NCBI GenBank assembly: GCA_947467145.1
Contig: CANIGJ010000029.1
Coordinates: 1-52,669 of the forward strand
Direction of reading: 5' to 3'
Length of the DNA stretch: 52,669 nt
Source of the DNA: Rhodospirillaceae bacterium
Lineage (GTDB): Bacteria > Pseudomonadota > Alphaproteobacteria > Rhodospirillales > UBA2165
A program made the translations under genes and the position numbers. The notes under the pieces were generated by a model. That model saw only the letters and a list, made by a program, of their open reading frames with translations. It was not told the DNA's origin and did not search any database. Shown here in pieces: positions 25,395 to 33,443 of the stretch. The stretch's first letter is position 1. Each line of letters starts with the position of its first letter.

Positions 25395-26927
25395 TTACTT
25401 CCACGAGAATTCGTGCGCGTTGATCGTGCCGGCGCGGATGTCCTTGTTCTTCAGCTCGACATCTTTGCTATGCACATAGACGGCACGGATCGGCACCATC
25501 GGGAAGGCATAGGCCTTGTCGTGCGCCATATCCATGACGCCGGTCACCGCCTTGCGGCGCTGCGCATCGTCGGTGATCCCCATAGCCGAGGATGCCATCT
25601 TGGTGATTTCCGGATCTTCGTATTCCTTGGACAGGAAGTGGCGCACGATCTGGGGCGAAACGTCGAACATGCCGCCGCCCGACCAGCCGTAATAGCCGAT
25701 ATCGACCTTGCCCTGGCTCAGCATCTGCACACGCGCGGCCGGCAGATGCGTACGCACGGTGGCGCGGATGCCGATGGCGCGTAGCATGCCGCTGAGCGCA
25801 GTCGCTTCGGTCTGGTTGGTGGGGAAGGTGCTGATCACAACATCGAAGCCGTCGGCGTAACCGGCATCGGCCAGCAGCTTCTTGGCGCCGGCCAGATCGA
25901 ACTTCGGCACGTCCTTGGAATAGCCGCAGCCCAATTGTTCTTTCGAACACAGGCCTTCATGCGGCGTCACGTTGTTCTTGCTGATGGCGCCGTACTGGGC
26001 CTCCACCAACTGCTGGCGGTTGATCGCCTTGAGGATCGCCTGGCGTACGCGCACATCGCCCAGCGCCTTGACGTTCTGCGCCCCTGCGGTCGGGAAGCCG
26101 ATGAAAGTATAGGCGAGCGTTTCGGGCGCCAGGGTGAATTCGAACTGGCCCGAGTCTTTCAGCGAGGTAACCGCATCGGCCGGCAAATCACGCGCCAGAT
26201 CGACGCCGCCGGTCAGGATCTTGGCGACCAAGGTGCCGGCATCGGGCACGGGTTCGGACACGAAACGGCCGATGGTGGCCGCCTGTTTGGCGCCGACCGT
26301 GCGGAAGGCCGCGTTCTTCTCGGCGAGGATACCGGTGTTCTTGTCGATGCGCTGGATCTTGAGCGGACCGGAACCCACCGGTTTGGCGCCGAAGGCCTGT
26401 TTGTCGGCCAGAGGCGCGTGGATATGTTCGGGATAGATCGAGGTATAGGCCATCCACATCATGCCGTCCGGCACGGGCGTCTTGGATTTGATGCGGACCT
26501 TGTGGTCGGACAGTTTTTCGACCGATTCGATCCACGCCCAATTGGATTTGTAGCGCAGGTTCACCTTCGGATCGGTGATGTATTTGATCGTATAGACCAC
26601 ATCGTCGGCGTCGAGCTTCTGCCCGTCGTGCCACACGATGTCGTCGCGCAGTTCGAACTCATAGGTCGCGTCGTCGGGCTGCGACCAGGCTTTGGCGATC
26701 AGCGGCGAGAATTTCACACCCTTGGAATCGAAGCTCAGCAGGGCATCCCACACCGACAATTCCCAGCCGTTGTTGAACGGCCCGGGCAGCAGATACGGAT
26801 CGAGCGCGGTTTCCGATTCGGACAGCGGATAGCGCAAGGTGTCCTTGGACTTCTGCGCGAACGCGGGCAGCGCGGCAAACATGGCCGTGGCGAGGATGGC
26901 GGCGGAGAAGAATTTGAAACCTGTCAC
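25395..26927 (-). CDS. Family 5 extracellular solute-binding protein, paralogue B1
   Basis: A 510-residue exported SBP family 5 protein starting at a GTG. The signal peptide ends LPAFAQ. Landmarks are the LSESETALDPYLLPGPFNN opening, WELSVWDALLSFD, KAWSQPDDATYEFELRDDIVWHDG, LDADDVVYTIKYITDP, VRQAILKAINRQQL, the loop CSKEQLGC near residue 308, and NAHEFSWK at the end. It is the fourth gene of a run of four close paralogues. Only two cysteines remain in the mature chain, in the CX6C loop, consistent with a periplasmic disulfide. The stop lies 19 bases before the Rieske oxygenase gene. No permease gene is present. Confidence 0.92.
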   Translation of the reverse strand: MTGFKFFSAAILATAMFAALPAFAQKSKDTLRYPLSESETALDPYLLPGPFNNGWELSVWDALLSFDSKGVKFSPLIAKAWSQPDDATYEFELRDDIVWHDGQKLDADDVVYTIKYITDPKVNLRYKSNWAWIESVEKLSDHKVRIKSKTPVPDGMMWMAYTSIYPEHIHAPLADKQAFGAKPVGSGPLKIQRIDKNTGILAEKNAAFRTVGAKQAATIGRFVSEPVPDAGTLVAKILTGGVDLARDLPADAVTSLKDSGQFEFTLAPETLAYTFIGFPTAGAQNVKALGDVRVRQAILKAINRQQLVEAQYGAISKNNVTPHEGLCSKEQLGCGYSKDVPKFDLAGAKKLLADAGYADGFDVVISTFPTNQTEATALSGMLRAIGIRATVRTHLPAARVQMLSQGKVDIGYYGWSGGGMFDVSPQIVRHFLSKEYEDPEITKMASSAMGITDDAQRRKAVTGVMDMAHDKAYAFPMVPIRAVYVHSKDVELKNKDIRAGTINAHEFSWK

Positions 26928-26952
26928 GTGAGCTGACCTTTCTTATTAGGAC

Positions 26953-28473
26953 TTACTTCCAACCGAATTCATGGGGCTGCACCTGGCCCGAACGGACGTC
27001 GGTGGCGCGCAGCCTGACATCCTTGTTATGGACGAAGATGACCCGGATCGGCGTCATGGGGAACGCATAGGCATTTTCGTTGGCGTAGTCCATGACTTTG
27101 GCGACGGCCTTACGCCGCTCAGTGTCGTCCATCATGGCATTCGTCTCGGCGGCCGCCTTGGACAACCCGGCGTCGTCATATTCGTTGCTGAGGAAATGGC
27201 GCACGATCTGCGACGAGGCCTCGAACATACCGCCGCCCGACCAGCCGAACAGGCCGATCTCGATCTTGCCCTGGCTGAGCGCCGACAGGCGCTGGGCCAA
27301 GGTCGTCATGCGGAGCGTCGCCCGAATACCGACCTGGCGCAGCATGCCAGCCACCGCCGTCGCTTCGTTGGGCGTGGACGCGGAAATCGTCACATCGAAG
27401 CCGTCGGCATAACCGGCCTCGGCCAGCAGCTTTTTGGCCCCCGCCGGATCGTAATCAGGCACGGCCTTGGTATAGCCGCAGCCCAATTGCTCCATCGAGC
27501 ATAGCCCCGGATGCGGCGTCATCGCCTTGCCGAGATCGCCATATTGCGCGATCAGCAGTGCCTTGCGGTCGATCGCCTTGATGACGGCGAGACGCACGCG
27601 TGGATCGGCCAGCGCTTTCACATTCTGCTGGCCGGTGGTCGGGAAGCTCAGGATCGAATAGCCGAGTGCGGGCGGCGACAAGGTGAATTCGAACTGGCCG
27701 GACTCCTTCAACGCGAGGGCCTGATCGGCGGGCACGTCGCGGCCCATATCGACCTCGCCGCGCAGCAGCTTGGCAACCAAGGTGCCGGCATCCGGGATGA
27801 CTTCCGAAACGACACGGCCGATCCCGGAATCCAATTTGGTCGGCTGCGCTTTGAAGGCGGCGTTCTTTTCCGCGACGATGCCGGTGTTCTTCTCGATGCG
27901 GGCGATCTTCAACGGCCCGGTGCCGATCGGCTTGGTGCCGAAGGCGTTTTTATCGGCGAGCGGGCCGTGAATATGTTCCGGGAAGATCGGCGTATTGAAC
28001 GCCATCCACATCATGCCGTCCGGCACCGGTGTGTTCGAAGTAATGCGGACCTTATAAGGCCCCAGCTTCTCGACCGATTTGAGCCATGCCCAATTCGACT
28101 TGTAGCGCAGGTTCACCTTCGGATCGATGAGGTAGTTGATCGTATAGACCACGTCGTCGGCATTGAGCTTCTGGCCGTCATGCCAGGTGACGTCGTCGCG
28201 CAGTTCGTATTCGTAGGTCGTCGGATTGGGCTGCGACCAGGATTTTGCCAGCAGCGGCGAGAACTTCACATTCTTGGAATCGAAGCCCAGCAGATTGTCC
28301 CAGATCGACGGTTCCCAGATATTATTGAACACGCCCGGGATCAGATAGGGATCGATCGCCGATTCCCCATCCGACATGGGAAAGCGCAAGGTGTCCTTCG
28401 CCTTCTGAGCAGAAGCCGTGTTCGCGCACAACGCCGCGAGAGATGCGAGAACGATGAACGCGGACCGTTTCAT
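26953..28473 (-). CDS. Family 5 extracellular solute-binding protein, paralogue B2
   Basis: A 506-residue exported SBP family 5 protein. The signal peptide MKRSAFIVLASLAALCANTASAQ contains a Cys but no lipobox context. Shared B-group blocks are AIDPYLIPGVFNNIWEPSIWDNLLGFD, SWSQPNPTTYEYELRDDVTWHDG, NADDVVYTINYLIDPKVNLRYKSNWAWLKSVEKLGPYKV, VPDGMMWMAFN, HPGLCSMEQLGCGYTK and QPHEFGWK at the end. Compared with its sisters the central ligand region has TISASTPNEAT where they have STFPTN/SNVTEST-type sequence, so ligand preference may differ. It is 25 bases from B1 and 29 from B3; co-transcription is likely. Confidence 0.92.
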   Translation of the reverse strand: MKRSAFIVLASLAALCANTASAQKAKDTLRFPMSDGESAIDPYLIPGVFNNIWEPSIWDNLLGFDSKNVKFSPLLAKSWSQPNPTTYEYELRDDVTWHDGQKLNADDVVYTINYLIDPKVNLRYKSNWAWLKSVEKLGPYKVRITSNTPVPDGMMWMAFNTPIFPEHIHGPLADKNAFGTKPIGTGPLKIARIEKNTGIVAEKNAAFKAQPTKLDSGIGRVVSEVIPDAGTLVAKLLRGEVDMGRDVPADQALALKESGQFEFTLSPPALGYSILSFPTTGQQNVKALADPRVRLAVIKAIDRKALLIAQYGDLGKAMTPHPGLCSMEQLGCGYTKAVPDYDPAGAKKLLAEAGYADGFDVTISASTPNEATAVAGMLRQVGIRATLRMTTLAQRLSALSQGKIEIGLFGWSGGGMFEASSQIVRHFLSNEYDDAGLSKAAAETNAMMDDTERRKAVAKVMDYANENAYAFPMTPIRVIFVHNKDVRLRATDVRSGQVQPHEFGWK

Positions 28474-28502
28474 GTGAAGCCCCCTATTTATTATTTCCCA
28501 AT

Positions 28503-30023
28503 TTACTTCCAGGCGAAGTCGTGCGGATTGACCTGGGTTGCACGGATCGTGCTCGTATCCAGGAAAACTTCTTTCGTGTGCACGAGCAGGATGCGGCTCG
28601 ACACCATTGGGAAGACGTAAGCCTGCTCGTTGGCGTAATCCATGAGCTTGGCCACCGCGACGCGGCGCGCTTTGTCGTCCATCATCGTCGTGGTTACTTC
28701 GGCCATCTTGGTCAGCGCCGGATCGTCATATTCGCTGCTCAGGAAATGGCGCACGATCTGGCCCGAGGCCTCGAACATGCCGCCGCCGTTCCAGCCGTAA
28801 TAGCCGATATCGACCTTGCCCTGAGAAAGCATCTGCACGCGGTTGGCGATGGAATGGCTGCGCACGGTGGCGCGGATGCCGACCTGACGCAGCATACCGC
28901 TGATCGCGGTCGCCTCGGTGACACCGGTGGGGAAACAACTGAGAACCACCTCGAAGCCGTCGGGATAGCCGGCTTCCGCCAGCAGCTTCTTGGCCCCGGC
29001 CGGATCGTAATCGGGCGGCAGCTTGGTATAGCCGCAACCCAATTGTTCCTTGGAGCACAAACCTTCGACCGGCTTCATGTCGCGGGCCAAATCGCCGAAG
29101 GTCGCACGGCTGACGGCCTGACGATCGATCGCCATCATGATGGCGCGGCGCACGCGCACATCGCCGAGCGCTTTGACGTTCGACGCACCCGCCGAGGGGA
29201 AGCCGAACAAGGTATAGCCCAAGGTCGGCGCCGACATGGTGAACTCGGCCTTGCCGCTGTCCTTCAGCGCCTGGATCTGATCGGGCGGCATATCGCGCGC
29301 GATATCGACGTCGCCGACGAGGAACTTCGCCGTGAGTGTGCCGAAATCGGGAATGACTTCCGACACGATGCGCCCCACCCCGGCCGCCTTCTTACCGTCG
29401 GTCGCCTTGAATCCGGCGTAACGTTCGACGGCGAGGCCGGTGTTCTTGTCGATCTTGGTGAACTTCATCGGCCCGGAGCCGATGGCGCGTGCGGCGAAGT
29501 CCGCCTTATTGGCGAGCGGCTCATGCAAATGCTGCGGCAGGATGGAGGTATTGTAGGCCATCCACATCATGCCGTCCGGCACAGCAGACTTGGACGTGAT
29601 ACGGACCTTGTAAGGGCCGAGCTTCTCGACCGATTTGATCCAGGCCCAGTTGGATTTGTAGCGCAGCTTCACCGCCGGATCGATCAGGTAGTTGATGGTA
29701 TAGACGACATCGTCGGCATCGAGCTTCTCGCCGTCGTGGAACGTCACGTCATCGCGCAGCTCGTATTCGTAAATTGTGGGTTCGGGCTGCGACCAGCTTT
29801 TGGCCAGCAGCGGAACGAAGTCGACCTTCTTCGCATCGAACGCCAATAGATTGTCGTAGATCGACGGCTCCCACGTATTGTTGAACGAGCCCGGCAGCAG
29901 ATACGGATCGAGGCCGGCTTCGGCATCGTTCAGCGGAAAACGCAACGTGTCCTTCGCCTTCTGCGCGAAAGCGGGCGAGACCGCCAATGCAGCGAGCGCG
30001 GCCGCGAGAATAAGTCGCTTCAT
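28503..30023 (-). CDS. Family 5 extracellular solute-binding protein, paralogue B3
   Basis: A 506-residue exported SBP family 5 protein. The signal peptide is MKRLILAAALAALAVSPAFAQ, with GGGAG before the ATG. It shares the B-group architecture: GLDPYLLPGSFNNTWEPSIYDNLLAFD, SWSQPEPTIYEYELRDDVTFHDG, KSNWAWIKSVEKLGPYKVRI, VEGLCSKEQLGCGYTKLPP, and NPHDFAWK at the end. It has one extra cysteine (EVVLSCFPTGVTEAT) besides the CX6C pair. Only ten bases separate it from the stop of B4. The ligand is unknown. Confidence 0.92.
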   Translation of the reverse strand: MKRLILAAALAALAVSPAFAQKAKDTLRFPLNDAEAGLDPYLLPGSFNNTWEPSIYDNLLAFDAKKVDFVPLLAKSWSQPEPTIYEYELRDDVTFHDGEKLDADDVVYTINYLIDPAVKLRYKSNWAWIKSVEKLGPYKVRITSKSAVPDGMMWMAYNTSILPQHLHEPLANKADFAARAIGSGPMKFTKIDKNTGLAVERYAGFKATDGKKAAGVGRIVSEVIPDFGTLTAKFLVGDVDIARDMPPDQIQALKDSGKAEFTMSAPTLGYTLFGFPSAGASNVKALGDVRVRRAIMMAIDRQAVSRATFGDLARDMKPVEGLCSKEQLGCGYTKLPPDYDPAGAKKLLAEAGYPDGFEVVLSCFPTGVTEATAISGMLRQVGIRATVRSHSIANRVQMLSQGKVDIGYYGWNGGGMFEASGQIVRHFLSSEYDDPALTKMAEVTTTMMDDKARRVAVAKLMDYANEQAYVFPMVSSRILLVHTKEVFLDTSTIRATQVNPHDFAWK

Positions 30024-30033
30024 CGATAACTCC

Positions 30034-31566
30034 CTACTTCCAGCCCCATTCGTGCGGATTGACCTGGCCAGAGCGCAGATCGGTCGCCAGCAACTTCACC
30101 TCTTTGGTGTGCGTGAAGATCACGCGGTTCGACACCATCGGATAAGCGTAGGCATTGTCGTTCGCGTAATCCATCAGCTTGGCGACTTCGGCGCGGCGCA
30201 GTTTGTCGTCCATCATCGCGCCCGACGCTTCGGCCATCTTCACCAGAGCCGGATCGTCATATTCCTTCGACAGGAAATGGCGCACGATCTGCGACGACAC
30301 TTCGAACATGCCGCCGCCGCTCCAGCCGTAATAGCCGATATCGACCTTGCCCGCGCTGAGCAGCTGCACGCGCTGCGCCGGCGGATGGACACGGATGGTC
30401 GCGCGGATGCCGACCGCACGCAGCATGCCGCTGACCGCTGTGGATTCGGTCACGTTGCTCGGAAAGGTGCTGATGACGACGTCGAAGCCGTCGGCATAAC
30501 CGGCTTCCGCCAGCAGCTTCTTGGCGGCCGCCGGATCGTAGTTGGGGACCGGCTTGGTATAGCCGCAGCCCAATTGTTCTTTCGAGCACAGCGCCTCGTG
30601 CGGCTTCAGGCCCTTGGCCAATTCGCCGTATTGCGCGGTGACGAGCGCATTGCGGTCGATCGCGCGAATGATCGCCTGACGCACGCGCACATCGCCCAGC
30701 GCCTTGACGTTCTGCGCCCCCGCCGTCGGGAAGCCCATGAAGGAATAGCCGAGTGCGGCCGGTGAGAGGGTGAATTCGAATTTGCCGGAATCGCGGAGCG
30801 CAATCGCCTGATCGGCCGGGATTTCGCGCGCGAGATCGACCTCGCCGCGCAACAGCTTCGCCACCAAAGTGCCCGTATCGGGCACCGGCTCGGCGACAAT
30901 ACGGCCGATGGGCGCCGTCGCTTTCGACGGCATCGCCTTGAACAGCGGATTGCGTTCCGCCGTGATGCCGGCGTTTTTATCCAGACGCACGATCTTCAAC
31001 GGGCCGGTGCCGATCGGCTTGGCGCCGAAGGCATTCTTGTCGGCCAAGGGATTGTGGACGTGTTCCGGGAAGATGGAGGTGTTGAAGGCCATCCACATCA
31101 TCCCGTCGGGTGCGGGATATTTCGCCTTCAGGCGCACCTTGTACTGGCCGAGCTTCTCGACCGAACCAAGCCATGCCCAATTCGACTTGTAACGCAGGTT
31201 CACTTTGGGATCGAGAATGTAGTTCATCGTGTAGACGACATCGTCGGCGTCGAACGCCTCGCCGTCCTGCCACTTCACATCGTCGCGCAATTCAAATTCG
31301 TAGGTCAGCTCGTCGGGCTGCGACCAGCTTTTGGCGAGCAGCGGCGAATAATCGACCTTTTTGGAATCGAAGCCCAAGAGGTTGTCCCACACCGACGGCT
31401 CCCAAACATTGTTGAACGGCCCGGGCAGCAGATAGGGATCGAGGCCCGGTTCGGCGTCCGACAACGGGAAGCGCAAGGTGTCCTTGGACTTCTGCGCGCA
31501 CGCCGGGTTCGCGATCAGCAAGGCGGCAAAAGCCGCCGCCACGATTGCGGGGATCGATCGTTTCAA
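30034..31566 (-). CDS. Family 5 extracellular solute-binding protein, paralogue B4 (first of the run)
   Basis: A 510-residue exported SBP family 5 protein, most upstream of the four tandem paralogues. I choose the TTG at 31566: AGGAGG lies six bases upstream of it and would abut the ATG at 31572 with no spacing, and TTG gives the usual MKRS signal-peptide start (ending NPACAQ). Landmarks are PGLDPYLLPGPFNNVWEPSVWDNLLGFD, SWSQPDELTYEFELRDDVKWQDG, HEALCSKEQLGCGYTKPVP, STFPSNVTESTAVSGMLRAVG and NPHEWGWK at the end. The leader (31573-31647) is AT-rich just after the terminator of the upstream gene, so a promoter for the whole run, including the Rieske gene, is expected there. Confidence 0.92.
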   Translation of the reverse strand: MKRSIPAIVAAAFAALLIANPACAQKSKDTLRFPLSDAEPGLDPYLLPGPFNNVWEPSVWDNLLGFDSKKVDYSPLLAKSWSQPDELTYEFELRDDVKWQDGEAFDADDVVYTMNYILDPKVNLRYKSNWAWLGSVEKLGQYKVRLKAKYPAPDGMMWMAFNTSIFPEHVHNPLADKNAFGAKPIGTGPLKIVRLDKNAGITAERNPLFKAMPSKATAPIGRIVAEPVPDTGTLVAKLLRGEVDLAREIPADQAIALRDSGKFEFTLSPAALGYSFMGFPTAGAQNVKALGDVRVRQAIIRAIDRNALVTAQYGELAKGLKPHEALCSKEQLGCGYTKPVPNYDPAAAKKLLAEAGYADGFDVVISTFPSNVTESTAVSGMLRAVGIRATIRVHPPAQRVQLLSAGKVDIGYYGWSGGGMFEVSSQIVRHFLSKEYDDPALVKMAEASGAMMDDKLRRAEVAKLMDYANDNAYAYPMVSNRVIFTHTKEVKLLATDLRSGQVNPHEWGWK

Positions 31567-31647
31567 GGGCATCCTCCTCTGCGTCCGGCCTCGGTCTTTT
31601 TGAGTATGCCGGGCGTGGACTATTCGTTGATTGATACAATTATATAT

Positions 31648-31690
31648 AAAAAAACGGCCGCCGAGATCAGAAAAGATCGCGGGCGGCCGT
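31648..31690 (-). terminator. Intrinsic terminator downstream of SBP paralogue C
   Basis: On the minus strand ACGGCCGCC (31690-31682), a loop that can itself fold through GATC/GATC, then GGCGGCCGT (31662-31654), followed by T(7). It ends the transcript of the SBP gene at 31702 and separates it from the four-paralogue run. Confidence 0.85.
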
Positions 31691-31701
31691 CGTTTAAAGA
31701 C

Positions 31702-33231
31702 TTATTTCTTCCAGCCCAGATCCATGATGCTGACGCGCGCCCCGCTCCAGGTGCGGTTCTCGATCAGCACATCCTTGGTATGCACGAAAGTGTCCGGCCA
31801 GTTCGAGATCGGCAGGATATAGGCATCGTCGAACAGCTTCTGGCTCATCTTCTGGTAGATCGCCTTACGTTTGCCTTCGTCCAAAGTCGTCAGGCCTTCC
31901 TGCTCCCAGGCGAACATCTGCTTGTCGTCGGAGAAGCTGGAGCCTTCGGAGCCGAAATACAGCCGGAACGCGTTGGACGCATCGGGCATGTTGCCGATCG
32001 GCGTATCGGCGACGACGGCCTGAATCGAGCCTTCGTTGCGGCGGTCACGATAGACGTTCATGGTCACATGCTGCACGCTGGCGCGGATGCCGATCTTGCG
32101 CATCATGCCGGCGATGGCGATGCCGGCTTCGCGCGAAAGGGCACGGGTCACGATTTCCATATCGAAGCCGTCCTTATAACCGGCCTCTTCCAGCAGCTTC
32201 TTGGCGGCGGCCGGATCGAACGGACGCTGCTTCAGGCCGAAATCGGGACAGGCGAACATCACGTCGTCGCAGAAGCCGTCCACGACATGAGCTTCACCCG
32301 GCACGATATGCTTGGCCAATTCAGCACGATCGACGGCCATGAAAATGGCGCGGCGTACGCGCACATCGTTCAGCGCCGGCTGTTTCGCGCGGTCGCGCGC
32401 ATCGAGATACATTTCCAGATGTGTGAGCTGGTTACGCGAATAGCCGACGAGGTTCGGCAGCTTCGGCAGCTCATCATATTGCGATTTGTTGGCGACGCGC
32501 ATGACATCGATGGTGCCCGCGATCATATGCGCGGTCTGCGCCTCGCGGTCGGGAATCGGAACGCCCTGGGCATATTTCCACACCGGCTTCACGCCGTGAT
32601 TGAATTCCTCGTAACGCTCGGCATGCAGAACCTGCGTCGCCGAATCGAACCGCGTGATCTTGATCGAACCGGTGCCGATCGGCGTCTTGCCGTAATCGGC
32701 CTTCTCCTTCAGCTTCGAATGGATATCCGAATCGTAATAGAACATATTGGCGGCCAGCAGATTCAGCGCCGGCGCGGTCGGCTCAAACGACGTGACGCGC
32801 ACGGTGAGCGGCCCCAACTTTTCCGTCTTGGCGATCCATTGCAGGCGGCTCGCCGCCGTGATGCGCAGCTTCGGGTCGGCGCGCCAGGTGTTCATGTAGA
32901 CGACGTCATCGGCGGTGAACGGCTTGCCGTTGTGGAACTTCACATCGGGCTGCAGTTCGAATTCGACCGTCTTGTCGTCGATCTGCTTCCAGCTTTTGGC
33001 CAGCGCCGGGGTGAACTTGCCCGCATCGTCGTCGTAGCGCACCAGCGGCTCGTAGACCTCTCGGTAATAGAACGAGCCGTCATTCGAATTGGAATAATAG
33101 CTGTCGATGACGGGCAGTGCCTCGGCCAGCGCGATGCGCATCGTGTCCTTGGCTTTCTGCGCCAAGGCCGGCGACGCGGCTAATGTGGCCAGCAGGCCGG
33201 TTGCGAGAATGCAGGCAATGGGGAAGGTCAC
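31702..33231 (-). CDS. Family 5 extracellular solute-binding protein, paralogue C
   Basis: A 509-residue exported SBP family 5 protein starting at a GTG with AAGGAG eight bases upstream. The signal peptide ends SPALAQ. It is more distant from groups A and B: LPVIDSYYSNSNDGSFYYREVYEPLVRYD, SWKQIDDKTVEFELQPDVKFHNG, TADDVVYMNTWRADPKL, VRRAIFMAVDRAELAKHI, then CDDVMFAC in the place of the B-group CX6C loop, and SIMDLGWKK at the end. It resembles the truncated SBP at the right edge of the window. It is transcribed alone: a divergent TctC-type gene lies upstream and a strong terminator downstream. Confidence 0.92.
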   Translation of the reverse strand: MTFPIACILATGLLATLAASPALAQKAKDTMRIALAEALPVIDSYYSNSNDGSFYYREVYEPLVRYDDDAGKFTPALAKSWKQIDDKTVEFELQPDVKFHNGKPFTADDVVYMNTWRADPKLRITAASRLQWIAKTEKLGPLTVRVTSFEPTAPALNLLAANMFYYDSDIHSKLKEKADYGKTPIGTGSIKITRFDSATQVLHAERYEEFNHGVKPVWKYAQGVPIPDREAQTAHMIAGTIDVMRVANKSQYDELPKLPNLVGYSRNQLTHLEMYLDARDRAKQPALNDVRVRRAIFMAVDRAELAKHIVPGEAHVVDGFCDDVMFACPDFGLKQRPFDPAAAKKLLEEAGYKDGFDMEIVTRALSREAGIAIAGMMRKIGIRASVQHVTMNVYRDRRNEGSIQAVVADTPIGNMPDASNAFRLYFGSEGSSFSDDKQMFAWEQEGLTTLDEGKRKAIYQKMSQKLFDDAYILPISNWPDTFVHTKDVLIENRTWSGARVSIMDLGWKK

Positions 33232-33337
33232 GAACGGCGCTCCTTACGTTGGATCCGACGGCGGTGGCGGATCCGCCCCATTTCGTCAATCCGGTTACCG
33301 AATTGCCGCCAAGATGCCGTTCGCCCGGCGTGGAGTA

Positions 33338-33373
33338 AACCGGAAAAAACGCCATATCTGGCGCGGTTTTTTT
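33338..33373 (+). terminator. Terminator-like hairpin in the leader of the second TctC-type gene
   Basis: CGCCA-TATC-TGGCG (33350-33363) followed by CGG and T(7), with an outer AACCG/CGGTT pairing from 33338 to 33368. It points in the plus direction but no plus-strand gene precedes it, so it would act on the leader of the gene at 33444 or be incidental. GTCCG-CAT-CGGAC at 33382-33394 is a further palindrome, ahead of a TATAAA-like string near 33404. Confidence 0.4.
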
Positions 33374-33443
33374 GGTCTAACGTCCGCATCGGACCGAGCA
33401 TGCTTATAAAGCCCGGCCAGCGGAATTCATAACAGGAGGCAGC

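Noticed and set aside
31054..33183. A 709-codon open frame antisense to binding protein C and the start of B4
   Set aside because: It is rich in Arg, His, Gly and Asp with no known motif and lies exactly opposite two clear SBP genes. Such long antisense frames are a by-product of GC-rich codon use, and similar ones cover the ETF-QO gene (4532-6157), the A pair (19888-22014), the molybdenum hydroxylase (43427-45163) and the amidase (48116-49867).
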